DNA from: Kappaphycus alvarezii
Taxonomy: Eukaryota; Rhodophyta; Florideophyceae; Gigartinales; Solieriaceae
NCBI GenBank assembly: GCA_002205965.3
Contig: NADL03000740.1
Location: 2,418,001-2,482,000 of the forward strand
Reading direction: 5' to 3'
Length of the DNA stretch: 64,000 nt
The notes under the pieces: model-generated
Database searches by the model: none
Told to the model about the DNA's origin: nothing
What the model saw: only the letters and a program-made list of their open reading frames with translations
Shown: positions 46,266-57,281 of the stretch, in pieces
Layout: every line of letters begins with the position of its first letter
How positions within the stretch are numbered: position 1 is the first letter of the stretch
Translations under genes and position numbers: made by a program

Positions 46266-48486
46266 AATACAATTGTGTGCCTTAACCTAATTCAGTAGCC
46301 AGTTTTTCAATGACAGTGTATTGCTGCACAAACACTGCAATATACTGTACTAGTAGTGTACGGCAATATCGTAATACGCTACTACTGTACACTACTCGAA
46401 ACGATTTCCGCTTCCATCGAGCACAACAGTCTTACTGTCTTGAAACAAATCGCGACAACCTGCACTATTTGATGTAAACTTTTCATTCATTTCATTTCAC
46501 TATACAGTACTGTACTATACACATACAGTCTCCTAATCATACTTGTTGACCAACTTTGTTGCAAATCAAGCATGCAAGCGGTCCTTTCGTCCTCAACCCT
46601 ACTCAGAATCCCTATCATCAAATCTCAACTACAGCAATCCCATGCAATGTGCGCACAACGGATCAACTTAAAACAGTCGACACATTATATTTCCTCAATT
46701 TTTTTCTCGCCAAACCTCGAAACCTGCACGAGCATCGTATACATTGTCTCAGCAGTCCCGTACTTGATTCCAAATTATAGTTTCTATCGCTTGTTTTCTT
46801 TGGCGTTTCTGCTACAATCAAGAACAGACTTGGCCATGGGGCCAATTTTTCGATTGTAAATGAAACGCCGGAATTACACCTTTTGAAATATCAACTGCAA
46901 AGTTTTCCGTGACGACACCATCTCTCAACTGAGACCCTCAAGTTCCGTGCAACGCTGATTACTGACATATCCATCTCACTTCAATCTTTTACTTCTTCAG
47001 ACCGGATTCAATGAATTCAGTATCTCCGACGTAGCAGAAAACCGTTCGGTATGTAAGCCATGAACTCGACAATATATTTTCTCGTTTCTCGTCTCATTGT
47101 CCTGCTAGAAATGCTGACGCAACAAATAAAAGCAAATTGTCAAGTCAAGTTGGAAATCGGGCCATCCTCTCCATGTTTGCCTGCTGCGGTATAGGTTCAG
47201 TGATGAAAAAGAATGCGGGAAAAGATCGAAAAGAGACAGATTTTGAACAAAAATTGTTTTTTCATGCACAAGCGAATTTCAGTTAATTCGATTCTGTTGA
47301 GCGGCGCTGCAGAGGCTTCAGTATTTTCTGTCTGTTTCAGCTTTGACGTTGATGTAACAAACGAATTTTACAAGCGAAGAGAGTTCATTTCTCCTTTTTC
47401 CGAGCAAATTTTATGCAACAAAGATATCATCTTCTTCACAATAAATGCAAACAGATGGTTTTGATTGCTAGACATCGTAACCGCTCAAAGAAAATACTAG
47501 GCTTTTTAGGAAAAACAGTTCATTCGCAGTTGGGCAATTTCGAAAAGCCAATTTCTTTCTTCGACTCTAGAAACTTGCCACGGTAAACTTCATTTCATTG
47601 CAGAATGAAGAGAAATCAGCATCCGATTTCGCCACAGAAATGCTCGAATTGGCGCTTTGACAGCAAAGTGATTGTTTGTACTGTAAAGTCTGGGATAGTC
47701 TTACGAGGAGTGTTCAAACGGGCAGATATCTTCCGGCGTGATGTATCTAGGCTAGTCTAGAGGTGATTTCAGTTGGGAAAGCGCAAGCAGCAAAAGAATT
47801 TAATTGCTTCTACAAATCACATGCACTAAAATGAGTACAATTATCGCCATTACAATAACATTGGAATTGCATATCGATTACTGTATGCACAGTACTCTCG
47901 CATCAAGCTCTTCCGTTGGCTTGTTGCAGCTGATTCAAAATCCTTGAATGCCTGTAAAGTTCAGTCAGCCGCTGAACCACTAGAGTCTCAGTGAGATAAT
48001 TCAAGCTATCTTTTCACTGTACAGCATTTATATACAAACATTTTGAATATTAGGTCCAACAGACTTGTTTAGTTTACTGTAAATTGGCTCACGTTTTGTC
48101 GAGTGAAGTTTTTTTTATTGTCCAGTCTTGATCAGAACGGACGCCGTCAACGTTCAGAGTTTCTGTTTAGAAATATGAATAAACAAGTAACGGAATCGAC
48201 AGTGGCGAAACGCTAAAATAAAACATATTATGGCATTTTTTCAGGCTGAGGCGTTTCAAACCGACTGCACTTGTCGCCAGAAATACTCTGCCGAGAACCA
48301 AAAAAGGTGGGTGGCAAAAATGCAATTCTTTCCCTGTTCAGTACGTGTGTGCGCAATATGTGTAAGGCTGCGGACTATCAATGCGATTCAACAAAAAAAA
48401 GCTGTAATGTGCGACATAAACATGGGACCTGTTTCTGTTGTCAATATTACTAACAAGTGGTCGACTTTTGATACAAGCATTCACTC

Positions 48487-48612
48487 GACAGTACAGCAAA
48501 GGTCGCTCATGCGCTATTACTCAACAGTAGAGTACAGTATTACGTACAGTATATTGTACAGTACTGTAATGCTGTACAATGCTATGTACTGTACGCACTG
48601 TAAAGTACGTCA
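48487..48612. repeat. Largest GTAC/TACTG repeat cluster
   Basis: About 125 bp with repeated ACAGTA/TACTGTA words, including GTACAGTACTGTAATG and ATGTACTGTACGC. It lies about 660 bp upstream of the VAP gene. Confidence 0.8.
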
Positions 48613-49269
48613 GGACGACTTTGCCACTGTAAAAACTATTATATTGCATCCTGTTCGCGTCTCTGCGGCCAGTTTTCCCGGAGACCTGACCTGTACTGTA
48701 ATTTTCATTCAAGTGGCATATGGTAAACCGCACTGAACAAAACTGTAGAGCATCTTTTCCCGTTGGCAGGGCTGAATAGAACTTTGGGGATCCAAGGGGG
48801 GCCAGGGTAGTGCGCAAGGATGAAAATGCAACAGCAAATGGTATGTTTTTCATGAAAAGTCACAAAAAGTTACGTAAATCGTGGCTGTTCTTTCGCTACG
48901 CATCTGGGTTTTCCCTCAACAGTCTTACACCAATTACTGTAATGGTGCCATACAAAGGCCGGGCCGGGCACTGTCGGTGGAAACGAAAGATCGCTTTGGC
49001 CCTTGCCATATCATCAAAGTGGCCATATTTTTAACTTTTCAAACATTATTTGAATAAACACAGCTACGGCAGATCCATTCAAAACCTACAGCTTCAAAAG
49101 TGCCTTTACGCCATTGAAGTGTACCGGGCCTCTTCTGAACCAGACAGAAAAAAAAGCCACAGTGTCAACCCCGTGTGCACCATCGCCACTATTCACCATC
49201 CTGTGTGGAACAGCCACTTCAGTTCCCCGCATCCAAACCCACCACGAGTAACGCCATCCCGAAACCGCC

Positions 49270-50374
49270 ATGCAATCCCTGCTCGACTTTTCCCCCGCCG
49301 CTGCTAACCTTCCGCATCACCCTCGGCCAACAAACCGCCACCCAACTCATCCTCACCAACGTTCACTCGTATCCAGTCGCTTACAAGGTCAAAACCACAC
49401 ACATCAAGCGCTACTGCGTCCGCCCCAACGCCGCAGTTCTCTCCCCAACGAGACGCTCACCGTCGACGTCATCCAACAAGCCTTCCGGTCCGCACCCCCC
49501 GAGCTCGACAAATGCAACGACCGTTTCCTGCTCCTCGCCGTCTCACTCAAGCACATCCCCGATCTTCCGCCCAACAGTCCGGTCAACACTGTCTGGGACC
49601 ACGCCCCTCCGTCCGCCATCCAAAAGGCCAAGTTCCACGTCGACATCCAGCTTGCCACCGCCGCACCTGCCCTACCCGCAGCCCCAATCCCTACCCTACC
49701 CCCGGCTCCCATCGTCCCACAATCCGCGCCCACCCCACCACCATCTAATCCCCCACCTGCACCCACCAAGCTTCCTCCTCCCCCGCCCACCCGCTCTCCC
49801 CCCCCCCACCCTCCCCTCCACCCCCGCCAACCATTCCCACCCCACCCGACACTCAACCCCCAACTCCACCTCCCCCGCCCTCCGCCCCTATTCCAGAGCC
49901 CTCCCCCCCGTTACCTCCCCCCACTCTCAAACCACCTCTTCCTATCATTTCATCCACCTCCCCGCCACCCGTCTTGCCCAACCCACATCCCCAACTCAAG
50001 ACATCACCACTCCATCCTCACCTTCCGTCGACCCCGAAATCGACTACAATTCCACATCGTACATCAGATCTCGTGCTCTCGGTGTACGTCCGGCTCCGAA
50101 GGTTATTCCGCTCCCTCTCGACCGCCCTGCACGTCAACGTGTCGCCGTAGAGCGAGCCGCCGAATTGACACAAATTATCACCCAGCGTCAAGAGGAGATT
50201 GATGAAACCAAGGAACAATTAGCAGAGGCTCGCCACAAGCTCAGTGACGCCCAGTTGGCCACTCGCCCTGCTTATGATGTCCGCTATCAAGCCGATGACA
50301 GTGGTTGCGCGCCAGTTGCTCGGTTATGTATCATGGTTTTGTTGACAGGGCTTCTCATTCCGTTATTCTTCTAG
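49270..50374 (+). CDS. VAP family protein (MSP domain, ER membrane)
   Basis: VAP proteins sit in the ER membrane and bind FFAT motifs of partners at membrane contact sites. The start at ATG 49,270 gives MQSLLDFSPAAA. The major sperm protein domain follows across a shift near 49,305: LTFRITLGQQTATQLILTN, YKVKTT, RYCVRPN. After a shift near 49,455 it continues NETLTVDVIQQAF, DRFLLLAVSLK and KAKFHVDIQL. A Pro-rich linker of roughly 180 residues, unusually long, covers 49,690-50,030. The C-terminal part has a predicted coiled coil (AELTQIITQRQEEIDETKEQ) and a tail anchor (ARLCIMVLLTGLLIPLFF) ending at 50,374. Frame changes in the C-run linker are likely homopolymer errors. Convergent with the next gene. 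Confidence 0.85.
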
Positions 50375-50689
50375 GCCTAGTCTACACGTCCAAAGTATGA
50401 TGCTTGCGTATCACCAGAGGAAAAGGATAGAGGGCGCACCCGTTTATATCTGACCCTTCATGCCCGGATTGTGCATATTAAATCTAGTCTTGTGTTACCA
50501 ATGTCCGACTAGTTCAAAGACTAGACTATCGTTTACATGTTGTAATACCCTTCGCCATGCCTAATCAAGTACATGGTTACTTTGTTTTTCCCGAATTTCC
50601 GGCGAAATTGCCTCCCTGTCTTTCAAACCCAAACAATGGTGACGAGCGTGGATTAGCGTCAAAAGTTTGACCCACATCGTCATACATAT
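50375..50689. other. Convergent 3' intergenic spacer
   Basis: 315 bp between the stops of the VAP and NUMOD3 genes, presumably both 3' ends. No further feature seen. Confidence 0.6.
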
Positions 50690-52491
50690 CTAGTCCCCCA
50701 GAGTTTCGTCAAGGTAGTTGACAGAAAATTTGTTCGACAGAAAGTCTGTGCTGGCCGAGGCACCTCCTAACAAGTTATCATCGCTATTAAATTCAAAGTC
50801 ATCTCGCGGTGCTGACGAGAGTCGGTCAGCGTCGGACCCGATCGTTAGAAACGGCGAGGCTAAGTCGGCAGCTGAGGTACTCATCAGGTCTACAGGACCA
50901 TCCAAGAAACCGTCCATGCCATCGCCAGGAAACGCCGCATCGTCGCGTTTGTCTGCTGCGTGATTCGCAGTCGAGTTTCGCAACTCCAGCGAACCAAAAG
51001 GTAAATCGTCACGAGGTTCAAAGGGGACTGCTAGCCGAGTAAAACCATCGACCGTACCCTCACCCACTCCGTCACGACTCATGGCCGGGAATTGTTCAGC
51101 ATCTTTCAAAGAACGCAAGAGGTCCACGCTATCCATGGAGTCGGCTCTCCTCCCAAATCCTTAGGGATTGCAGCGCCCAGCTGGGAAGCCAGGTCCGGCT
51201 TTTCATCAAAATCGCCGGTATTTAAGCTCGCACCAACATGCGTATCCACTGTTCCCGCGTCATGAGAACCAAAGATTCCCAACTCTTCCTTTGTCCATCC
51301 ACTGAGGGCATTTGTATCAAGGACAATATCTTGATCCAGGACTGAGTCATCTAGCTCCTGGTCATCCACTTCCTCCTCCTCTTTCACCTTCTGTTCTCCT
51401 GTAGAGGGCTCACCACGACTCGTGACCTCGGAGATTGCCTTTGCTTGCTAGCCGATCGCACCCTCCTCTTCGGGCTATCAGTCCCGCTTACAGAGGAAGA
51501 CCCCCTTCTTACCCTCGGCTTCCTTTCCGCTTTCGCTTCACAGCCGCGGGGGCATGATCCGCGGTGCGATCCTTTGCAAGTTTGATTTGGCGTTGCTCAA
51601 TACCCTCTGCGACTCGCGATCTATAGTCGGGATCCATCCACATTGCCTTGATTCGGCGCGACAATTTAGCCCTCGTTTCTTCAGGCATTGCCCTCTTTCT
51701 CGAACCATATACCGGCCAGGATGATCCGGATTCTCCTTGTAGTGTGTTTCAAGCTCGCCCTGAACGCGCTCATTCAACTGAGCGACGACATCTGGGGAAA
51801 AGACAAAAGGGACCGGGCTCTTCTTCTTACGCTGCTTCGCATGGTTTCTGGATGCTCGGGCTGTCTCCCGAATTTTCAACTTGGTGGCCTCAGAATGCCT
51901 GCGGCCTCTCGCGCGTTGTTTCAGCCTCTCCCTCATCTCCGGACTAAGCATAGCCTTCCGAGTCGCCTCTGATATTTTCCGCCTCGTTTCCTCGGAATGT
52001 TTCAAGCCCTTGTTCCACGGGATATTACCGCGATTTGCGACGGAAATTTTGCGTTTCGATTCGGCGGTATGTTTGTGTCCAGTGCGTGACTCTGTAGATA
52101 TGGCGGGTAATGTTGAACGAGTAGCAGGAGGGACTGGAGTTGCAATGCTAGTTGTAGGGGCGAAGCGACTACCACGAGGAGAGGGGGTTAGGCGGGCGGG
52201 AGGGTTCGGATTGGGCGGGTTGACGACGGCATGGCGGGAGGGGCAAAAGGGTGAGAGGGATTGGCGGGGGTGCGGGAAGGTGGAGCGGCTAGCTTGTGAA
52301 GGCCGGGAATGAAAAGGAGGGATGAATTGCTGAGCATGATTGCGAATATGACGAGGGAGGAGAGCGAGATGTGAGCTCGACGCTGGGAGGAAGGAGCTGG
52401 TGATGAATGTGATTTGAATGCGCGGTAGACGACCCTGTAGCACGGTGGTACAATTGATGTTCTCCTGCATACCTGGTGACATCGAGGGCAT
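50690..52491 (-). CDS. NUMOD3-domain protein, probably organelle-targeted
   Basis: Three NUMOD3-type repeats, short DNA-contacting helical modules first described in phage and homing endonucleases, read RTGHKHTAESKRKIS, GLKHSEETRRKISEATRKAM and GRRHSEATKLKIRETARA (near residues 140-215). A later MWMDPDYRSRVAEGI block (near 51,640-51,600, after a frame shift) is common in plant proteins of this type. No nuclease domain is seen. The N-terminus from ATG 52,491 is rich in Ser, Arg and Pro and lacks acidic residues, like a plastid transit peptide (inference). After basic, Ser-rich sequence (SPKRRVRSASKQRQSPRSR) the chain becomes strongly acidic (KEEEEVDDQELDDSVLDQD and onward to LDETLGD). I join these into one gene of about 600 residues across shifts near 51,660, 51,530, 51,400 and 51,140. 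A separate acidic protein is the alternative. Confidence 0.7.
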
Positions 52492-53408
52492 TCCGGACAG
52501 GCCTAGAAACTGTGGAGCTTAAAAACAATTAAAACGGCAGTTTCAAATGTGAAACTTGGCTGCGCTGACATGCCATGTGCCAATTTCCTCCAATGGAAAG
52601 GAGCCTTCCCTTTTTTTCAGTTAAAACTTTCCATTCAGATCTGGAGTAGAGGGACAGTGGGTCCGTATGCCATGTTGTTTCAATGGAGATTTGTGTGAAT
52701 GGAGCCAAGTGGACCAATTGTTGTTTGAAAAGTGGAATAGTTTCATAGGATATCGATGGAATCAAAAGGCAGGAATCTAAATACTGTAATTCTGTGTTGT
52801 TGTAAGATTAGTTTTGATATTTTATGGTTATTTTTGTGAGAATAAAAATCTGAAAAGGAGATTTTTCACCAGCAATCTGAAATCATTCTTGTGCTGAAGT
52901 AATGTGCGGTGGCTGGCGGTCGCACTATGACAACATTCATATTGGCCTCGCTTGATTGGTTGCACTAAGTGACGTTTTGTGTGTTCAGATACGAATTAAC
53001 ATTATGCATTGACCGGGACTTACATCTCGACATGACATGTAGAAAACGGTTTATCGCAAGTGGAGGAATCGAGTCGCTCCCAACGACGTGTCGCCGTCGG
53101 ACCACCCTAAAATATGAAAGAAATCAGCAGGTTTTGCTATGGCACCATACCGGAAATACAACCAATTAAAGTGGCCGATTCCCTGATTTCACATTGCCTC
53201 TCCTCACGCCCCTCGACACACATAACGTCAGCACCTCTTTCCCGACCAATATTGCGTCGATACCAAACCACCGCGAGACTCAGCGTCCATCACCAACCCA
53301 CCTTGACATCGCCTTGACCTCAAATACGCTACCTCCCCTATTCGCATACTGCTGCCATCCACTCCACCAACCAGTGTCCCTCTCCACATTCCCTCTATCC
53401 CAACAACC
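52492..53408. other. Divergent promoter region, NUMOD3 gene and SLC25 carrier
   Basis: About 900 bp between divergent starts. The carrier side (53,170-53,408) is C-rich and open in several frames on the plus strand. No repeat or RNA gene recognised. Confidence 0.5.
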
Positions 53409-54460
53409 ATGTCCGCACCACAACCCCCCTCTCCTCAACAAACCAAATTCCAATCTTCACCACCGTCTCCCAAGTCTGCAAAGCCCCACCGCCCAAGGTA
53501 GCAAGAACCTATTTCAGAACATTCTTTTCGGCGGCATTGCCGGCGTCATAGGTCAGGCTTCCGTCTTCCCCCTCTACACCATCAAGACTCGTCTCCACCT
53601 CTACCCCGGCAGGTACAACTCCGTTCTCCATTGCGCCCGCAAAATCATCACACATGACGGTATTCGCGGTTTGTACAAAGGTCTGCCCCCCGCTCTCACG
53701 GGTGTCTTTCCGGAAAAAGCAATCAAACTCTCCGTCAATGATTATCTAACTGCCACATTCGCCCGTCCCGATGGCACCATCGCCGTGCCCATGTCCATGC
53801 TGGCTGGTGCTGGTGCCGGCCTCTGTCAGGTCATTGCTACGAATCCTATGGAAATGCTCATGATTAACATGCAGAGTGCAGCCGCAAAGGGCAAATCTGT
53901 CAACATGCTCAATCTCGTTCGCGATCTTGGCCTTGCCGGTTTATACAGAGGCACCCCTGCCACCCTGCTTCGCGACATTCCATTCTCTGTAGTCTTTTTC
54001 AGTATGAACACCGCGATCGTCAGGCCCTCACTGATGACCAGGGTCGCCTTCCTATGTCCAAGGTATTTTTCGCGGGAGTTGCTTCCGGCTCCGCCGCTGC
54101 CGCCTTTTCCACACCTGCGGATGTCATTAAGACCCGCCTTCAGGCTAGTGCTGGAGCTAATGCCACCACATCCAAGCCTGGTCTCGTCGATGCTGTACAT
54201 TCCAATGTTGCCAAGGTAGCCCCAACCGGTACCAGCTCAAGACAGTTTTCCACTGCCGCAAAGTCGGCGGCGTCGGCTGGGGCTGATAAAATCCAGTACG
54301 AAGGCATCCTCCATTGCGCGAGGCATATTTTCGCTACGGAGGGGTAAGTGGCTTCTTTGCAGGTGTCGGCCCAAGAATCCTGATCATTTCACCACTTTTT
54401 GGTATTACGCTTTGGTTTTATGACATACAGCGTCGCCTACAGGCATCGGGTCGGTTGTAG
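53409..54460 (+). CDS. Mitochondrial carrier, glutamate carrier-like (SLC25)
   Basis: An inner-membrane transporter of three repeats. Repeat 1: FGGIAGVIGQASVFPLYTIK then TRL. Repeat 2: MLAGAGAGLCQVIATNPMEM, with GTPATLLRDIPFSVVFFSM. Repeat 3: VFFAGVASGSAAAAFSTPAD, VIKTRLQ, then GVGPRILIISPLFGITLWF. The NPMEML and LLRDIPFS blocks and PEKAIKLSVNDYL resemble glutamate and aspartate/glutamate carriers. Only the third repeat has the full PxDxxK signature; the first has Tyr for the acid. ATG 53,409 (MSAPQPPSPQQTKFQ) is chosen for its context; it needs a frame change near 53,500, while an upstream in-frame start at 53,194 would add a Pro-rich leader. -1 breaks occur near 54,010 and at a G run at 54,341. 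Stop TAG 54,458. Confidence 0.87.
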
Positions 54461-54759
54461 GATGCCAGCAGAATAGAGAGCGTGCTGTGGGGGAGAGAAA
54501 CGGGTATGCAGTTGTTCGAGAGTGTCAGGAGACTGAGTTTGCGGAAAGGCACTAGCCGCAGGCTCCTGCGGAGGTCACCATTTTTACGAAGAGTTGAGAA
54601 TCGCTACCAGACTATTCTAATTGCTTGCATCTGTGCGACACCGTCCTTGTTTCCGTTTTACAAAATTGTGCCCATAGTTGAAACTCCCTTGCGCAAACGC
54701 TTAACTTTCAAAAAAAAGCCGTTCAGGCCTCCGAAGTTGAGGAAGCCACGTGATGGCAA

Positions 54760-55728
54760 CTATCTCAACAGGGGTGCCCATTTCTGAAACGCTTTCTCAG
54801 ACCCATACCATTGCTTACTAGTCAACATAGAATGATCGCATTGGTCACAAACAAGCAGGGTACCGCCCTTTGCACACGCGGCATCAACAGGTGTCACGCC
54901 ATCACCATCAACATCTCCCCTCCCACAGACGGCGGCATAACTCAAAAACGCAACATACTCGCCAATAGAGCCTTTCCCAATCGGCGTCCCACAGTCCCTT
55001 TCCCCGCGACACAAACCAGATCATTGACAATACCGCCCACATCGCACTCGGTCTCCACATACGTCAACAACCCCTAGTCTGATCCACAGTTCCCTTTGGT
55101 GGCGGGGTATTCGGTGTACCCAAAGTAACCAAGCGGTCGACTTGCACGCTCTGCGGGGCGTACTCTGCCAAATATGCCCTCGCCAACCATCCCCCCGCGG
55201 AATGACCAGGATGTGTATAGGCGAGTTTGGAGTCTCCGCCTTTAATTGCTCAAGTGCATCATCTACGCGTGCGAAATACCAACGTAGTACTTGTTGAGGG
55301 CGCAGGGTGGCACGCCAATAGTCGAGCGTAAAGAAACCGAGGATGTTGAGGGACCATTGCCAACGGGCTATGGGAGCGATGCAGACTGTGTGACCGCGGG
55401 TGGCTAGTTGGGAGGCGAGGGTGTTGTAGTCGGTGCTGGAGTTGCCTAGACCTGGGAGAATGAGAACGGGGAGACGGGGTGTTGGGGTTGGTGCGGCGGG
55501 GTAAAGGTTGCAGGATGGGGTGGTGATTGGGTTGGTGGAGGGGTGGGAGGGTTTGAGGGAGAGGGGAATTGGGAGGAGGCGAAGGTGAGGCTGGGCATGA
55601 GGGATGCGGGTGCGGGTCGATACGTTTCGATGTGTGAAGGATGCACTTGAGTGGTGATGGATGCATACTGTAGAATGGATTTCGTTTTGAGGTGCACGTT
55701 GAACAAAACGCAGCAAATGTCCAACCAT
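54760..55728 (-). CDS. Alpha/beta hydrolase, PGAP1-like, probably plastid-targeted
   Basis: A serine hydrolase of a plant and cyanobacterial family related to PGAP1/lipases; substrate unknown, probably a lipid ester. It shows the oxyanion-side LILPGLGNSSTDY, the family block TLRPQQVLRWYFARVDDAL, a nucleophile elbow GHSAGGWLARAYL (near 55,210), TLGTPNTPPPKG, DQTRGLLTYVE, GDGVTPVDAA with a likely catalytic Asp, and CDHSMLTSKQWYGS with a likely catalytic His. The start at ATG 55,728 gives an 80-residue Ser/Thr/Pro/His-rich leader that resembles a transit peptide. Breaks lie near 55,215 (in the elbow), 55,080 and 54,980. Convergent with the SLC25 gene, with stops about 300 bp apart. A GTAC hairpin lies 37 bp upstream of the start. 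Confidence 0.8.
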
Positions 55729-55764
55729 GATCGTGGTGCCCCAGAGGTGAGGTTTCAGATAGCA

Positions 55765-55787
55765 CTGTACGGTACTTTACCGTACAG
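55765..55787. repeat. Perfect GTAC hairpin upstream of the hydrolase gene
   Basis: Arms CTGTACGGTA and TACCGTACAG (10 bp, perfect) around a CTT loop, 37 bp before the hydrolase start codon on its sense side. It belongs to the GTAC repeat family and may be a promoter element or hairpin. Confidence 0.75.
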
Positions 55788-56231
55788 TACTCTAACCGCG
55801 TCCAGTGGCAAACAGTTTCACTCTAGCTAGACTACAGGTGAATGCTTTACAATGAATAGAAAAACGCCGTCAGGGAGGTTTGCAGTCGAATGTGTCCCAG
55901 TCCTCAATGGTTACAACCCGTCTGCAGCCAAGACCCTCCTCGTCACAACCCATTCTCGTCGAAATCCGTAGAGCAAATCTACTAGCCAAAACAAGCAACT
56001 TTCCACCAGAAACACCCCCTTAAAAAAGCAAAGCACGTCATCCACATGAAGCGCATGTCGAAGCAGCACTACTTGGCAACGAACCCATTCCGCCTACCAA
56101 AATCCCGCCCAAAGAAAACACCGCATCAATTCATCCATTCAAAACAACAGTTAGTCACCACACTCTTCACCTACCAACACTCCTCACCCACCACAACCTA
56201 CTCCCCGAACCCAAACAACAAAAAAACCTAC

Positions 56232-56498
56232 CTATATTCGGCCCACCACCCCACCCCCACCACCACCACCTCCACCACCTCCTCCTCCTCCACCCCCTCC
56301 ACTTCCATAAAACCTAGACGACCTAGGCGCTGGCCGACGCTTCGCCTGCGTAGCGGCCGACGGTTTGAAAATAGACAAGATGAACACCACGAGCACATCC
56401 CATATATCGAGTAATAGTCCAAACCCCGGAATCAGGCAAAGCGGCCACGGACCGCGTGACGCATTTTGCATCACACGCCCGTTGCGTACGTAAACCAT
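56232..56498 (-). CDS. SELENOK: Selenoprotein K-like small ER membrane protein
   Basis: An 88-residue protein starting at ATG 56,498 with MVYVRNGRV, then a Pro-Trp pair (GPWPL), one transmembrane segment (LLLDIWDVLVVFILSIF) and a basic RRPAPRSSR region. It ends in a Gly run of about 17 and VVGRI. Order, length and the MVYV-NG start match the selenoprotein K family, an ER protein linked to ER-associated degradation and to partner recruitment through its Gly/Arg-rich tail. Family members usually carry selenocysteine (TGA) near the end before Gly-Arg. Here no in-frame TGA or Cys is present, and Val-Val stands before Gly-Arg. The tail is coded by a GGN repeat where base calls may be wrong, so the last residues are uncertain. 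Confidence 0.65.
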   Translation of the reverse strand: MVYVRNGRVMQNASRGPWPLCLIPGFGLLLDIWDVLVVFILSIFKPSAATQAKRRPAPRSSRFYGSGGGGGGGGGGGGGGGGGVVGRI

Positions 56499-57281
56499 TT
56501 CGGTTGTGGCAGCGCGGTGGGACGGGCGTTGTTGGAGGGGGGAGTGGTTCGCGTGTGGTGATGCGGTTGAGATGGGGTGTGTGCTTCGAGAGAGGTTGGG
56601 TTGGGTGTAGTGGTTAGTGTGGACAGGTTGGCTTGGGTGGGTGGGTGGAAGGTGCTAGATGTGTAGTACGTACTGTATATGCACCCTAACGCTCTACTGT
56701 AGTACTGCACGATATTGTGACCGACATCAATGCAAGCGGCGAGGGTCGGTTGACAAGCTTCTGTAAGGCCCGAAAATAAGTGTCTTTGTCCTTTCCGTTT
56801 CCTGTAATTCCGCTCGATGCCACTTGTTACACTGACCTTGTCTCGTACAGTATTGCATAGCGATTCTGTTGCCGCCGATTGGCTTACAGTTTAGAAATTA
56901 CAGCACTACAAGGGTGCTGTGCTGTACAGGCCGAGGGTACCCTCGAGGCCACACGACACGTCAGGGGCTTCTGTCCGGAGGTAATTTTATCCGCAAAACA
57001 ATCCTCAGCTTGTCATCAACAGGCAACAAATTCTCACAGAAGCCGCCAAATGACGAGATTGTGGCTGCGCCAGCGACTGTACAGTTCACCTCAATCGACC
57101 GCTGCATACAATTGCCAATTGACCGAACACAAGCGTCCAAAACGCAACAGAACACAGCCAATCTCTTTCCCATATGCATCCATCTTCGCATCCGACAAAT
57201 GCACACTTCTGCATCTCCAATGTCACACCACCCCGCCCGCTCCCCCTCAACGAAGCGAAATCCATCGTAAACCCCCCCCGA
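56499..57281. other. Divergent promoter region, SELENOK-like gene and lipase
   Basis: About 780 bp. GTAC-type words occur at 56,665-56,712, 56,845-56,855 and near 56,926 and 57,078. The lipase side becomes C-rich after 57,170. The 133- and 195-codon plus frames here lack domains. Confidence 0.5.

Larger units (their letters stand above)
46012..49269. other. Intergenic region dense in GTAC/TACTG repeats
   Basis: No supportable gene. Repeat clusters lie at about 46,210-46,270, 46,335-46,400, 46,500-46,530 and 48,485-48,612. An 83-codon frame at 47,213-47,464 is unassigned. The 168-codon frame at 48,230-48,736 passes through the 48.5-kb cluster and is probably kept open by the repeat. Confidence 0.5.

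Noticed and set aside
48230-48736. 168-codon plus-strand open frame
   Set aside because: It runs through the GTAC repeat cluster, whose period keeps frames open, and shows no domain.
56046-56414. 122-codon plus-strand frame rich in Thr, Ser and Pro
   Set aside because: It is the antisense shadow of the Gly-rich tail of the selenoprotein-K-like gene.
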